The notes below the pieces were generated by a model, which was given only the letters and a program-made list of their open reading frames with translations, made no database searches and was not told where the DNA came from. DNA of 64,000 bases from an uncultured Pelagibacteraceae bacterium (GTDB lineage: Bacteria > Pseudomonadota > Alphaproteobacteria > Pelagibacterales > Pelagibacteraceae): the NCBI GenBank assembly GCA_902523615.1, contig CABYZW010000002.1:1-64000 (forward strand), written 5' to 3'. Below are positions 20,348 to 30,703 of this stretch, piece by piece; within the stretch, counting starts at the first letter, position 1, and each line of letters begins with the position of its first letter. The translations under genes and the position numbers were made by a program.

Positions 20348-22153
20348 TCACTCTTTTTGGATTTTTAGAACCCCTATAAAAGCCTCCTGGGGTATCTCAA
20401 CTCTACCAAATTGTTTTGATCTTGCTTTTCCTTTTTTTTGTTTTTCTAAAAGTTTTCTTTTTCTATCTGTTGCTCCACCTCCATGAATTTTTGTTAAGAC
20501 ATCTTTTTTAAAACCCTTAATTGTTTCTCTCGCTATAATTTTACCTCCAATAGCAGCCTGAACTGGTATCATAAAATTATGTCTTGGAATTAAACCTTTT
20601 AGTTTTTCACATACCTCTCTTCCAGTTCTTTGTGCGAAATCCTTATGTATCATCATTGCTAAGGCATCTACTGGTTCACTATTTACTAAAATACCAAGTT
20701 TAACTAAATTTCCTTCTCTATGTTCTATTATTTCATAATCAAAGCTTGCATAACCGCTGGTCATAGATTTGATACGATCATTGAAGTCAAATACCACCTC
20801 ATTAAGAGGAAGCTCATAACTTAAAACTGCCCTATTTCCAGAATAGGTTAAATTAGTTTGTATTCCTCTTTTATCTTGGCATAATTTAATTATCGATCCT
20901 AAATATTCATCAGGAGTTATAATAGTTGCTTTTATCCATGGTTCCTCAATAAATTTAATTAATGTAGGATCAGGAAGACTTGATGGATTCTGTAAATCAA
21001 TAATATCTCCATTATTTAAATTGACCTTATAAACAACTCCCGGGGTTGTAGTAAGTAAATTCACATCAAACTCTCTCTCAAGTCTCTCTGTAATAATTTC
21101 AAGATGTAACAAGCCTAAAAAACCACATCTAAAGCCAAGCCCTAAAGCAGAGGATGACTCAGCTTCAAATGAAAAACTTGCATCATTTAATTGTAATTTT
21201 GCTAATCCATCTTTTAATTTTTGATATTCAGAACTATCAACAGGAAATAGTCCACAAAAGACGACTGGTTTACTTGGTTTAAAACCAGGAAGAGGTTTTA
21301 TATTTGAGTTTGATGCCTCACAAATTGTATCTCCTACTTTTGTTTCAGATAAAACTTTAATTCCAGTTGTTATAAATCCAATTTCACCTGTATTTAATTC
21401 AGCTATATCTTTAGGTTTGGGTGTAAATACTCCTACTTTTTCAATAATATAATCTTGATTAGTTGATAACATTTTAATCTTCATATTTTTTGTAATTTTA
21501 CCATTGATAACCCTTACCAAAATTACAACTCCAAGATAGGTATCGTACCAACTATCAACTAATAAGCATTTAAGAGCTTCATTAGAACTCCCTTTTGGCC
21601 CTGGCAACTTTGCTATAATTTGCTCTAATATTTCCTCTATGCCTTCTCCTGTCTTCCCGGAGCACGGAATAGCTTTCTCAGTATCAATGCCTATGACATC
21701 TTCAATTTGTTTTTTTGTTCTCTCTAAATCTGAGGCTGGTAAATCAATTTTATTAAGCACAGGTATAATTTCATGGTTAATATCTAGTGCTTGATAAACA
21801 TTGGCTAAGGTTTGGGCTTCAACCCCTTGTGTACTATCTACAATCAAAATTGACCCTTCACACGCATAAAGTGATCGGCTAACTTCATAGCTAAAATCTA
21901 CATGACCAGGAGTATCAATTATATTTAAAATGTAATCTTTACCATTTTTTGCTTTATAGTTAAGTTTTACCGTTTGAGCTTTAATAGTTATTCCTCTTTC
22001 TCTTTCTATGTCCATTGAGTCTAAAACTTGAGCTTTCATCTCTCTTTCAGAGAGTCCTCCACAATTATGAATTATACGATCAGCTATTGTTGACTTACCA
22101 TGATCAATATGTGCTATAATTGCAAAATTTCTTATGTTTTCAATATTGCTCAT
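20348..22153 (-). CDS. lepA: Elongation factor 4 (LepA), ribosomal GTPase
   Basis: A 601-residue translational GTPase that binds ribosomes and affects initiation and elongation under stress. The G domain motifs are AHIDHGKST (G1), [10 protein letters not shown] (G2), DTPGHVDF (G3), NKIDLP (G4) and SGKTGEGI (G5). The LepA-specific C-terminal end has [20 protein letters not shown]. Length and order match the family. It follows pheT after 6 bases at the end of the translation-gene run. Confidence 0.97.
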   Translation of the reverse strand: MSNIENIRNFAIIAHIDHGKSTIADRIIHNCGGLSEREMKAQVLDSMDIERERGITIKAQTVKLNYKAKNGKDYILNIIDTPGHVDFSYEVSRSLYACEGSILIVDSTQGVEAQTLANVYQALDINHEIIPVLNKIDLPASDLERTKKQIEDVIGIDTEKAIPCSGKTGEGIEEILEQIIAKLPGPKGSSNEALKCLLVDSWYDTYLGVVILVRVINGKITKNMKIKMLSTNQDYIIEKVGVFTPKPKDIAELNTGEIGFITTGIKVLSETKVGDTICEASNSNIKPLPGFKPSKPVVFCGLFPVDSSEYQKLKDGLAKLQLNDASFSFEAESSSALGLGFRCGFLGLLHLEIITERLEREFDVNLLTTTPGVVYKVNLNNGDIIDLQNPSSLPDPTLIKFIEEPWIKATIITPDEYLGSIIKLCQDKRGIQTNLTYSGNRAVLSYELPLNEVVFDFNDRIKSMTSGYASFDYEIIEHREGNLVKLGILVNSEPVDALAMMIHKDFAQRTGREVCEKLKGLIPRHNFMIPVQAAIGGKIIARETIKGFKKDVLTKIHGGGATDRKRKLLEKQKKGKARSKQFGRVEIPQEAFIGVLKIQKE

Positions 22154-22159
22154 TTAATT

Positions 22160-24568
22160 TTAGGATCGAATTTTTGCGCCTGTTCTGCTTTCAACTGTCT
22201 TAATTATCAAATCATTAATATTTTCTAAGTCACTTTCATTCAATGTTTTTTCATATGATTGGATTGTTACATTAATGGCTAGTGATTTTTGGTTTTTTGG
22301 AATATTTTCGCCTTCGTAAACATCAAAAACTTTTACATTACTTATTAAATTTTTATCTACATTCGAAACAGCACTAATTAAATCTTGTGCTTTTACATCT
22401 TTACTTACTATGAATGCAAAATCTCTTTCAGATTTTTGAAAATCTGAAACATTAAAACTGATTTTTTGATCATTTAATGTCTTTTTTGATAATTTTAAAT
22501 TATCTAAAAAAATTTCAAAACCTACCAAAGACTCTGTTTTTAAATCAATATCTCTCAAAATATTAGGATGAATTTCACCAAAATAAGCAGCTACTTTATC
22601 TTTTTCTTGATTTAAAAATAATCTACCTGATTTTCCAGGATGATAATAACCAGGTGTTTTGTTATCTATAAAAAAAATATTTGAGTTATATCCGGCCTCT
22701 ACTAAAGTTTGAATGACGTCTTTCTTAATATCGAATACGTCAATATTTCTCTCCTCATCAATCCAAGATGATCTAAATTTTTTTCCTGCTGATAAGCCAC
22801 AAATGACTGTATTTTGCTGTCCTGGGTTATGACCTGTAAAGATAGGGCCTATCTCAAATATTGATAGATCTTTAAAACCCCTATCTAAATTTTTATTTAA
22901 GTACATAATCAAATTTGAAAATATAGAACTTCTTAAAACACCTAATTCTGAGCTAATTGGATTAACAATTTTTACCTCATTAATAGACTCTTTGAAGTAA
23001 TCATTAAATTTTTTGTCGGTAAAAGACCAAGTAATTGCCTCCAAATAACCTTTTGATGCTATAGACCTTTGTAAGAAATGAAATAATCTCTGAGATTGAT
23101 TTAAAGTTGATTTAGTTCTTTCTTTAATTGGGTCTAAAGTTTTTATTTTGTCATAGCCGCTTATTCTTATTAATTCCTCAACAATATCAACCTGTTGTAA
23201 AACATCAGGTCTCCACGGTGGAACAATTAATTTTAGATATTTCTTACCTTTTTTAAATTTGAAACCAAGGTCTTTTAAAATTTGAAAAATTTTCTTATTC
23301 GAGATTTTGAGACCAGATATTTTTTCGAATAAATTGATATCGAATTTAATAACTTTATTTTTATGGGGTTGAGTTTTTTGAATATCAATTCTACTAATGT
23401 CACCACCACAAATTTCTTTAATCAATCTAGCTGCTCTATTTAACCCCTCCTCAATAGACAACGGATCAACACCTCTTTCAAACCTAAACTTAGCTTCTGT
23501 ATCAAGATTTAATTTTTTTGCAGTGTTCCTTATTGATTTAGGTTCAAAATAGGCTGACTCTAGTAATATATTTTTTGTATCAAATTCAGTGCCTGATCTA
23601 GTTCCTCCAATTATTCCGCCTAGTCCCAGGACTCCTTTGTGATCAGCAATCACACACATTCCACTCTCAAGTCTATATTCTTTATTATCAAGTGCTGTAA
23701 ATTTTTCTCCAGATTTAGAATTTCGAACTATAATCCCTTTTTCAATTTTATCAGCATCGTAAGCATGTAATGGGCGGTTAATATCAAGCATAACGAAATT
23801 AGTAATATCAACTATTGCTGAAATTGGATTTTGTCCAACTGACAATAATTTATCTTTTAGCCACTTTGGACTTACAGTGTTTTTTACATTAGAAATTAAA
23901 TAACTTCCAAATATATGGCACCCTTGATTTTTTTCTTTTTCAATTTTTACTTTCAACGTATGCTTTTCAGATAACTTAATTTTTTTTTTTCTTAGATTCT
24001 TAATCTTGCCAAAACCAGAGGCTGCAAGATCTCTTGCTATTCCACGAATACCAAGACAGTCCGGTCTATTAGGCGTAATTGATAAATCAATTAAACTTGG
24101 CTTTGATAGTTGAAAATAATTTTCTCCTATTTTGTTCTTATATTTTGTGGGTAAAAGTTCTGCGATACCCTGACTTTCATCTGATATATTTAATTCAGAC
24201 TCTGAACAAAGCATACCATTTGAAACCACGCCTCTAATTTTAGCTATAATTAATTTTGTTTTAGTCTTAGGAATTACCGCACCTGGAGGTGCATAAATTG
24301 TAATTAATCCTTTTTTTGCGTTGCCAGCACCACATACAACTTTTCTCAACTCTTTTTCTCCAATATCAACATCACAAATTTTTAGTCGATCTGCGTTTGG
24401 ATGTTTTTCTACTTTTGAAATTTTTGCGACCTTGAATAAATCTTCATTCGCATTGCTTTTCTCAACTCTCTCAACTTCCAACCCTATTTTAGTAAGCTGA
24501 TCTAAAAGTTTATCTTCTTTTTGATTTGTAATTAAATGATCTTTTAGCCAATCGAATGTGATCTTCAT
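22160..24568 (-). CDS. pheT: Phenylalanyl-tRNA synthetase beta subunit
   Basis: An 802-residue beta subunit carrying the tRNA-binding and editing modules. In order: an EMAP/OB-fold tRNA-binding domain with [17 protein letters not shown] (about 50-150), the B3/B4 editing domain with [19 protein letters not shown] and HAYDADKI, the B5 domain with [20 protein letters not shown], a catalytic-like domain, and the C-terminal FDX-ACB domain ending in RTGAKIRS. Its start overlaps the pheS stop by 4 bases, giving the equimolar alpha2-beta2 enzyme. Confidence 0.97.
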   Translation of the reverse strand: MKITFDWLKDHLITNQKEDKLLDQLTKIGLEVERVEKSNANEDLFKVAKISKVEKHPNADRLKICDVDIGEKELRKVVCGAGNAKKGLITIYAPPGAVIPKTKTKLIIAKIRGVVSNGMLCSESELNISDESQGIAELLPTKYKNKIGENYFQLSKPSLIDLSITPNRPDCLGIRGIARDLAASGFGKIKNLRKKKIKLSEKHTLKVKIEKEKNQGCHIFGSYLISNVKNTVSPKWLKDKLLSVGQNPISAIVDITNFVMLDINRPLHAYDADKIEKGIIVRNSKSGEKFTALDNKEYRLESGMCVIADHKGVLGLGGIIGGTRSGTEFDTKNILLESAYFEPKSIRNTAKKLNLDTEAKFRFERGVDPLSIEEGLNRAARLIKEICGGDISRIDIQKTQPHKNKVIKFDINLFEKISGLKISNKKIFQILKDLGFKFKKGKKYLKLIVPPWRPDVLQQVDIVEELIRISGYDKIKTLDPIKERTKSTLNQSQRLFHFLQRSIASKGYLEAITWSFTDKKFNDYFKESINEVKIVNPISSELGVLRSSIFSNLIMYLNKNLDRGFKDLSIFEIGPIFTGHNPGQQNTVICGLSAGKKFRSSWIDEERNIDVFDIKKDVIQTLVEAGYNSNIFFIDNKTPGYYHPGKSGRLFLNQEKDKVAAYFGEIHPNILRDIDLKTESLVGFEIFLDNLKLSKKTLNDQKISFNVSDFQKSERDFAFIVSKDVKAQDLISAVSNVDKNLISNVKVFDVYEGENIPKNQKSLAINVTIQSYEKTLNESDLENINDLIIKTVESRTGAKIRS

Positions 24569-25632
24569 CGGCTCAAGCCTCTATAGTTTGTTGGTACATC
24601 CAGTGGATCGAATCCAAAATGGTTCAACCATCTGTAATCGCAATCAAAAAAGGCTCTTAAATCGTTAATGCCATATTTAAGCATAGCTAATCTGTCAATT
24701 CCAATGCCAAATGCATATCCTTGAAACTTTGCTAGATCAACTTTAACATTTTTAAGAACATTCGGATGAACCATCCCGCACCCTAAAATCTCAAGCCATT
24801 TATCACCCTCTCCTATTACTATTTTCCCATCTTTTATTTCATAACCAATATCAACCTCAGCAGATGGCTCAGTAAAAGGAAAATGGCTTGGTCTAAATCT
24901 TATTTTAATTTTTTTAACCTCAAAAAATTCTTTAATGAAATAATTTAAACAACCTTTGAGATGGCCCATATTAACATCTTTATCAATGTGAAGGCCTTCA
25001 ACTTGATGAAACATAGGTGAGTGAGTTTGATCACTATCTGATCTATAAGTTCTTCCAGGGGCAATAATCTTAAAAGGTGGCTTGTCTTTTAACATTGTTC
25101 TTATTTGAACTGGTGAAGTATGAGTCCTTAAAAGTCTCTCTTTTTTTTCATCTAGATAGAAAGTGTCATGCATATCTCTTGCAGGATGGTTATCCGGAGT
25201 ATTTAAGGCTGTAAAGTTATTATATTCGTTTTCAACATCAGGACCTTCCTCCACACTAAAACCAATTTCAGAAAAAATAGATGAAATTTTGTCTATAGTC
25301 TGTGAAACTGGATGAATTTTTCCTCTAACGAAAGATCTTTCTGGAAGTGTAATATCAATTTTTTCTTTTTCTAATTTCTCATTAATTTCTAAATTCTGAA
25401 TTTTTTTTATTTTATTATTGATTAAATCTTGCAATTCAATTTTTACAATATTGAGGTCTGATGCAAATTTTTTTTTTTCATTTTCGTGTATAGATCCTAT
25501 TTTTTTAAATTGCGATGAAATTAATCCATTCTTTCCAAATAGATTAGATTTTATCTCATTTATTTCTGAAAGATTTAATTTTTCTCTAAGTTTTTGAGTA
25601 AATTCCTCTTTTATTTTTTTAAGATCAGACAT
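24565..25632 (-). CDS. pheS: Phenylalanyl-tRNA synthetase alpha subunit
   Basis: A 355-residue catalytic alpha subunit. An N-terminal coiled-coil arm (about 1-85, Lys/Glu rich) precedes the class II core: [10 protein letters not shown], motif 2 TSPVQIRTM with [20 protein letters not shown], and motif 3 [20 protein letters not shown] sequence ([17 protein letters not shown]). The fusion [12 protein letters not shown] is diagnostic for PheS. It sits after rplT, separated by 43 bases that contain a 7-bp hairpin, and overlaps pheT. Confidence 0.97.
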   Translation of the reverse strand: MSDLKKIKEEFTQKLREKLNLSEINEIKSNLFGKNGLISSQFKKIGSIHENEKKKFASDLNIVKIELQDLINNKIKKIQNLEINEKLEKEKIDITLPERSFVRGKIHPVSQTIDKISSIFSEIGFSVEEGPDVENEYNNFTALNTPDNHPARDMHDTFYLDEKKERLLRTHTSPVQIRTMLKDKPPFKIIAPGRTYRSDSDQTHSPMFHQVEGLHIDKDVNMGHLKGCLNYFIKEFFEVKKIKIRFRPSHFPFTEPSAEVDIGYEIKDGKIVIGEGDKWLEILGCGMVHPNVLKNVKVDLAKFQGYAFGIGIDRLAMLKYGINDLRAFFDCDYRWLNHFGFDPLDVPTNYRGLSR

Positions 25633-25641
25633 TTCTATAGA

Positions 25642-25661
25642 TTATTTCTTCGGTGAAATAA
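25642..25661 (-). promoter_or_regulatory. Hairpin between rplT and pheS
   Basis: TTATTTC and GAAATAA form a perfect 7-bp stem with a 6-base loop in the short gap before pheS. It has no T-run after it on the minus strand, so it is not a standard terminator. An attenuator-like or RNA-processing role is possible by analogy with pheST control elsewhere, but nothing in the sequence proves it. Confidence 0.35.
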
Positions 25662-25675
25662 AACAATAGCGAAGA

Positions 25676-26032
25676 TTAATTTAAAGCAGATTGTGCTTTT
25701 TGAACAATAGTTTTAAAGGCTTCTGGGCTATCATACGCTATCTCTGCTAGAATTTTTCTATCGATTTTAATTCCACATTTATTTAACCCATTTATGAACT
25801 TAGAATATGTCATTCCTTCAGCCCTTACGCCCGCGTTTATTCTTTGTATCCATAGAGATTTAAAATCTCTTTTTTTATTTCTACGGTCTCTGTATGCATA
25901 TTGCATCGCTTTCTCCATTGCTTGCTTTGCAATTCTAATAGTATTTTTACGTCTTCCCCATTGTCCTTTTACAGCTTTTAAAACTTTTTTATGTTTCGCC
26001 CTGCTGGTAACACCTCTTTTAACTCTTGCCAT
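25676..26032 (-). CDS. rplT: Ribosomal protein bL20
   Basis: A 118-residue large-subunit protein needed early in 50S assembly. It starts [19 protein letters not shown] and contains [17 protein letters not shown] and [20 protein letters not shown], diagnostic for bL20. A longer frame begins at 26080, but the 16 added residues overlap the rpmI stop region and are not family-like, so the ATG at 26032 is chosen. It follows rpmI by one base, the usual infC-rpmI-rplT order. Confidence 0.98.
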   Translation of the reverse strand: MARVKRGVTSRAKHKKVLKAVKGQWGRRKNTIRIAKQAMEKAMQYAYRDRRNKKRDFKSLWIQRINAGVRAEGMTYSKFINGLNKCGIKIDRKILAEIAYDSPEAFKTIVQKAQSALN

Positions 26033-26033
26033 T

Positions 26034-26240
26034 TTATCCTCGTAAATTGTAAGGCATATATGACTTAACAATTTTTCCATCTTGTTTAGACATAACAGTT
26101 GTGCCTCTTAATTTTCTAATTTGTGAATTAGTCCTTTTAATCATTCCATGTCTTTTTCCAGCTTGGGCCATTAATACTTTTCCTCTTGCTGATATCTTAA
26201 ATCTTTTTTTTGCTGAGCTTTTAGTTTTTAATTTCGGCAT
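26034..26240 (-). CDS. rpmI: Ribosomal protein bL35
   Basis: A 68-residue basic large-subunit protein: [17 protein letters not shown] at the start, then [20 protein letters not shown]. Length and motif spacing match bL35. It lies 53 bases after infC and one base before rplT. The three-gene order infC-rpmI-rplT is often autoregulated by bL20 binding in other bacteria; no clear bL20-binding pseudoknot was identified here. Confidence 0.98.
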   Translation of the reverse strand: MPKLKTKSSAKKRFKISARGKVLMAQAGKRHGMIKRTNSQIRKLRGTTVMSKQDGKIVKSYMPYNLRG

Positions 26241-26293
26241 AATTGAGCGAGGTTATACAAAGAAAGAGAAAAATTTACAACCCATATTAAAGC

Positions 26294-26839
26294 TTATAAT
26301 GGCTGTATTACCATTATCATTTGCTTACCATCAAACTTAGGGTGCAATTCTACCTTGCCAATTTCTTTCATGTCCTCTTTTATTTTGGTCATGAGTTCAT
26401 TCCCTAAATGAGAATGCTGAAGTTCTCGACCTTTAAATCTTATCGTAAATTTCACTTTATCACCTTTGGCAATAAATTTTTTAGCATTCTTAACTTTAAA
26501 TTCATAATCGTGGGTTTCAGTTACTGGTCTCATTTTTATTTCTTTTAGTGCAATAATTTTTTGTTTCTTTTTAGCAAGGTTTGCCTTCTTCTGAGCGTCG
26601 TATTTATACTTACCCATATCCATAATTTTACAAACAGGAGGATTAGCATTAGGTGCAATTTCAATTAAATCTAATCCTTGATTTTTAGCCATTGATATTG
26701 CCTCATTCGTATTAATTGTTCCTAAGTTTTCACCATCAGTTGTAATAACCTGAACTTCTGGAGATGAAATCCTATTATTTGATCTTGGACCTCGATCCTT
26801 AGTTCTTCTTTGAAAATAATTTTGTTTGAAATCTGCCAC
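26294..26839 (-). CDS. infC: Translation initiation factor IF-3
   Basis: A 181-residue factor that keeps ribosomal subunits apart and checks start codons. The N-domain has NNRISSPEVQVI and MAKNQGLDLIEIAPNANPPV. The linker with DMGKYKYDAQKK follows. The C-domain contains MRPVTETHDYEFKVKNAKKF and KFTIRFKGRELQHSHLG. The start is a GTG immediately after the thrS stop (TAAGTG); no ATG occurs before the conserved N-domain. A non-ATG start is typical for infC, where it allows autoregulation in other bacteria. Confidence 0.96.
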   Translation of the reverse strand: MADFKQNYFQRRTKDRGPRSNNRISSPEVQVITTDGENLGTINTNEAISMAKNQGLDLIEIAPNANPPVCKIMDMGKYKYDAQKKANLAKKKQKIIALKEIKMRPVTETHDYEFKVKNAKKFIAKGDKVKFTIRFKGRELQHSHLGNELMTKIKEDMKEIGKVELHPKFDGKQMIMVIQPL

Positions 26840-28759
26840 TTATTTTGAAGATGCTTTATTCAAAGCAGAGAATTTTTTTAAAAAAGAGTTTAATGCCATA
26901 TTTTCTTGTTTATTAGAATCCAATCTTCTAATGGTTACTGAGTTGCTGTCAACTTCTTTTTTCCCACAAATAAGTAAAAGAGGGACTTTTGTTAAAGAAT
27001 GTTCCCTTATTTTATAATTCAAATTATGATTTTTTAAATCAACAACTGAACTCATGCCAGCTTCTATGATTTTTTTAGATACTTTTTTAGCATAATCTTC
27101 AAAGTCCTTTGAAATTGGAATAACAACTGCCTGTAATGGGGAAATCCAAAATGGAAATTTTCCCGCATAATTTTCAATTAATATTCCAATAAATCTCTCT
27201 AGTGAACCAAATAAAGCTCTATGCAACATTACTGGAACTTTTTTTGTTCCATCTTTATCAACATATGATGCGTTTAATCTTCCAGGTAAGTTTAAATCAA
27301 CCTGGACTGTACCACATTGCCAGTCTCTACCAATTGCATCTCTTAAAACAAATTCTATTTTTGGACCATAAAACGCACCTTCACCTTTATTAACAGAATA
27401 TTCTAACTTAGTAGCTTTAACCGCTTCTAATAATGATGCCTCTGCTTTATCCCACACTTTATCTTCTCCTACCCGCACTTCAGGCCTATCAGCATATTTT
27501 ATAACTACATTTTTGAATCCTAAATCTTTGTAAATATCTAAAATTAAATTTGTAACATTCAAACATTCGCTAGTAATTTGATCCTCTGAGCAAAAAATGT
27601 GAGCATCATCTTGTGTAAATGCTCTTACTCTTAAAAGTCCATGAAGTGCTCCTGAGGGTTCATAGCGATGAACTTTTCCAAATTCGGTAATTCTTAATGG
27701 TAAATCTCTATAACTTTTTAAACCTTGATTAAAAATTTGAATATGTCCTGGACAATTCATGGGTTTAATAGCAAAAACTTTCTCATCAGGAGTTTGTGAA
27801 GTATACATATTTTCTCCGTATTTTTCCCAATGTCCTGATTTTTCCCACAACAATCTATCTAATACTTCTGGTGTATTAACCTCTTTATAGCCTGCAGCAT
27901 CTTGACGTGCTCGCATGTAATTAATTAATTTTTGAAATAAAGCCCATCCCTTTTCGTGCCAAAAGACAGATCCAGGACTCTCCTCTCTAAAGTGAAATAA
28001 ATCCATTTCTTTTCCTAGCTTTCTGTGATCTCTTTTTTCAGCCTCTTCGATTCTTTTTAAATAGTTATCTAAATCTTTTTGAGATGCCCAACCAGTTCCG
28101 TAGATTCGCTGTAACATCTCATTTTTTGAATCTCCTCGCCAATAAGCTCCTGCTACCTTCGTCAACTTAAAAGCTTTGCCAATTTTACTAGAAGATAATA
28201 GATGTGGTCCCCTGCACAAATCGTACCAGGTATCACCATGGTGATAAATAGACAGTTCCTCATTTTCAGGAATGCTCTCAATAATTTCAGCTTTATATTT
28301 TTCACCGATTTTTTTAAAATGATTGATTGCTTTTTTTCTTTCCCAAACTTCTCTTCTAGTTTTCACATCTTTATCAATTATTTCTGACATTCTTTTTTCA
28401 ATTTTTTTTAGATCGTCTTCTGTAAAGGGTTCTTTTCTAGAAAAATCATAATAAAAACCATCTTCAATCACCGGACCGATGGTCACTTGTGTACCTGGAT
28501 ATAACTCCTGTACAGCCATAGCCATAATATGTGCTGTATCATGTCTTATAACTTGTAATCCTTCTGGGTCTTTTGATGTAAAAATCTTCACTGAACTATT
28601 CTTATCGATTGAAAAATATAAATCTTTTAATTCACCATCAACACTCATTATCAATGCCTGTTGAGCTAATGATTTACTTATTTTCTCTGCAACTTCTAAT
28701 CCTGTAACTTTTTTTGGAAAATCTAAATTTTTCCCGTCTGGTAAAGTAATTATAGGCAT
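26840..28759 (-). CDS. thrS: Threonyl-tRNA synthetase
   Basis: A 639-residue class II synthetase. Domains in order: TGS (1-60), the editing domain with HDTAHIMAMAVQELYPGTQ, the catalytic core with NTPEVLDRLLWEKSGHW, FAIKPMNCPGHIQIF, LPLRITEFGKVHRYEPSGALHGL and VMLHRALFGSLERFIGILIE, and an anticodon-binding domain from about 540. The zinc ligands fall in MNCPGH and the later HR/H positions. It lies one base after a glycosyltransferase gene and directly abuts infC. Confidence 0.97.
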   Translation of the reverse strand: MPIITLPDGKNLDFPKKVTGLEVAEKISKSLAQQALIMSVDGELKDLYFSIDKNSSVKIFTSKDPEGLQVIRHDTAHIMAMAVQELYPGTQVTIGPVIEDGFYYDFSRKEPFTEDDLKKIEKRMSEIIDKDVKTRREVWERKKAINHFKKIGEKYKAEIIESIPENEELSIYHHGDTWYDLCRGPHLLSSSKIGKAFKLTKVAGAYWRGDSKNEMLQRIYGTGWASQKDLDNYLKRIEEAEKRDHRKLGKEMDLFHFREESPGSVFWHEKGWALFQKLINYMRARQDAAGYKEVNTPEVLDRLLWEKSGHWEKYGENMYTSQTPDEKVFAIKPMNCPGHIQIFNQGLKSYRDLPLRITEFGKVHRYEPSGALHGLLRVRAFTQDDAHIFCSEDQITSECLNVTNLILDIYKDLGFKNVVIKYADRPEVRVGEDKVWDKAEASLLEAVKATKLEYSVNKGEGAFYGPKIEFVLRDAIGRDWQCGTVQVDLNLPGRLNASYVDKDGTKKVPVMLHRALFGSLERFIGILIENYAGKFPFWISPLQAVVIPISKDFEDYAKKVSKKIIEAGMSSVVDLKNHNLNYKIREHSLTKVPLLLICGKKEVDSNSVTIRRLDSNKQENMALNSFLKKFSALNKASSK

Positions 28760-29914
28760 TTAATTTAGTAATCTTTTATACTCTGAATAAGTAGAAAAAC
28801 ACATTTTTTCAACATTAAATTTCTTTATTATGTTTTTTCTGCCCTCTTTACCTATTAATTTTATGGCTGATTCATCCATAGTAATAGCTTGAATAATTCT
28901 ATTACTCAAAGATTTTGCATCTCCAGAATTAAACAAAAAGCCTGTTTTGTCGTTTACTATTGTTTCATTTGAGCCACCAATATTACTTGCAATTATTACT
29001 TTTTCCATTGATTGTGCTTCAACTGCGACTCTTCCAAAAGCTTCTGGTTCTATTGAAGGTGAAATGACAATATCTGAAACTTTATAGGCTAAAGCCATAT
29101 CTTTACAATGACTTATAAATTTGACCTGATTATTCAATCGATATTGCTCTGTTAAACGAATTAATTTTTTTTTATACAGGTCCCTACCCTGATCACTTCC
29201 TAAAATCACAACTTGAAAAGCCTCATATCCTAGCTCAATTTTCACTAAATTAATTGCTTCTATTAACAACTCTTGTCCTTTCCAAGAAGTAAGTCTGCCA
29301 GGAACTAATACAATTTTCTTTTCTTTGTTAATTCCCCATCTATTAAGAAGTTTTTTTTCATCAGTATCTAATTTTGTTGAGGGATCAAAATAATCAATAT
29401 TAATTCCTCTAAATATCACTAAAAATTTTTTTCTAGATTTTAAAAATTCAGAGTAATTTTCTTTTATATGTGAAAAGATAAAGTTAGATCCTGCAATTAT
29501 CAAATCAGATCTAGCCATAACAGAGTTATAAAATTTTTTTAACTTACCATTAAAATTATAAGTTCCGTGAAAAGTAGTGACAAATTTTCTTCCTGTTAAT
29601 TTTGTTGCTAAAAGACAAGACCAGGCTGGAGCACGACTTCTAGCATGTACGATTGAAATATTAAAAAATATAATTATACCCATTAAAAAAAATGCATTTA
29701 AAAAAATTAATAATGGATTTTTACTATGTACTGGCAGTCTAATTAATTTTACTTTTTCTTTATTAATGAATTTTATTAATTCGCCTCCACTGGTTACTAT
29801 AAATGATTTGCAATTATTTTCTGACAAATAATGAGCTATATCGTAACATCCAGTTTCTGCTCCACCATATCCCAACTTCGGTATAACCTGCAAAACATTT
29901 ATATTAGACGACAT
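28760..29914 (-). CDS. Family 4 (GT-B) glycosyltransferase
   Basis: A 384-residue retaining glycosyltransferase. The N-terminal domain starts NVLQVIPKLGYGGAETGC, the acceptor-side loop of family GT4. The C-terminal donor domain has KKIVLVPGRLTSWKGQELLIEAI and the EPEAFGRVAVEAQSMEKVIIASNIGG E-x7-E motif. It probably builds a lipopolysaccharide or other surface glycan; the sugar is unknown. It is the first gene of a run leading straight into thrS (one-base spacing), a curious mix of envelope and translation genes. It diverges from the hydrolase gene 42 bases away. Confidence 0.9.
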   Translation of the reverse strand: MSSNINVLQVIPKLGYGGAETGCYDIAHYLSENNCKSFIVTSGGELIKFINKEKVKLIRLPVHSKNPLLIFLNAFFLMGIIIFFNISIVHARSRAPAWSCLLATKLTGRKFVTTFHGTYNFNGKLKKFYNSVMARSDLIIAGSNFIFSHIKENYSEFLKSRKKFLVIFRGINIDYFDPSTKLDTDEKKLLNRWGINKEKKIVLVPGRLTSWKGQELLIEAINLVKIELGYEAFQVVILGSDQGRDLYKKKLIRLTEQYRLNNQVKFISHCKDMALAYKVSDIVISPSIEPEAFGRVAVEAQSMEKVIIASNIGGSNETIVNDKTGFLFNSGDAKSLSNRIIQAITMDESAIKLIGKEGRKNIIKKFNVEKMCFSTYSEYKRLLN

Positions 29915-29956
29915 TGAATAAGATTATATAATAATAGACAAAACTAATAAACTTTA

Positions 29957-30703
29957 ATGACTAAATACAAATACTTAAGATTAGGTCTCAAAAAAAGGAT
30001 CAGATATTTAAAACATAATCGAAGAAATAAGGACTATATCGTTTTTTTGCACGGTTTTATGTCTGATTTAGAGGGAAAAAAACCTAAAACTTTTTTAAAT
30101 TTTGCAAAAAAAAATGACCTTGGTTTTCTAGCTCTAGAATATTCAGGCCATGGAAAATCATCTGGCAAATTTATAAATGGGAATATTTCTAAATGGACAA
30201 AAGAAACATCTTTATTAATTAAAAAAAACGTTAAAACAAATAGGATAATCCTTATCGGATCTAGTATGGGAGCATGGATTTCTTTAAATCAATTTAAATT
30301 TTTTAAAAAACAAATAAAGGGATTTTTAGGGATTGGCTCTGCTCCAGAATTCTTAGAAAATTTAATGTGGAAAAAGTTTTCAAGAAAAATAAAATTAGAG
30401 ATTATCAAAAAAGGAGTTTATGATTTAAAACATGGCAGTTATATTTATCCTATTACCCATCAATTAATTAAAGATGGCAGAAAAAATAGAGTATTAAATA
30501 AAAAAATAAAATCAAAAATTAAAGTTACTATGATCCACGGGAAAAATGATGAAGCTGTTCCAGTGTCTTATTCAAGAAAAGTTCTTAAAATCTTTAAGAA
30601 TGCCACAAGAAAATTGGTAATAGTTAAAAATGGTGATCACAGCCTATCTTCTAACAAAAATCTAAAATTATTAAAAAAAGAGTTGAGTTTAATTGTTAGC
30701 TAA
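29957..30703 (+). CDS. Alpha/beta hydrolase
   Basis: A 248-residue serine hydrolase of the alpha/beta fold. The oxyanion region is IVFLHGFMSDLEGKK, the nucleophile elbow GSSMGAW (Ser near 98), the acid is in HGKNDEAVPVSYS, and the histidine in KNGDHSLS. There is no signal peptide, so it is cytoplasmic. It resembles ABHD10-like thioesterases and bacterial hydrolases of uncertain substrate; esterase or thioesterase activity is inferred. It converges on gltB with overlapping stops. Confidence 0.85.
   Translation: MTKYKYLRLGLKKRIRYLKHNRRNKDYIVFLHGFMSDLEGKKPKTFLNFAKKNDLGFLALEYSGHGKSSGKFINGNISKWTKETSLLIKKNVKTNRIILIGSSMGAWISLNQFKFFKKQIKGFLGIGSAPEFLENLMWKKFSRKIKLEIIKKGVYDLKHGSYIYPITHQLIKDGRKNRVLNKKIKSKIKVTMIHGKNDEAVPVSYSRKVLKIFKNATRKLVIVKNGDHSLSSNKNLKLLKKELSLIVS

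Noticed and set aside
25642..25661. Rho-independent terminator between rplT and pheS
   Set aside because: The hairpin is not followed by a T-run, and the downstream genes belong to the same operon.
26033..26080. Extended rplT start at 26080
   Set aside because: Runs through the rpmI stop and is not bL20-like; MARVKRG at 26032 is the family start.
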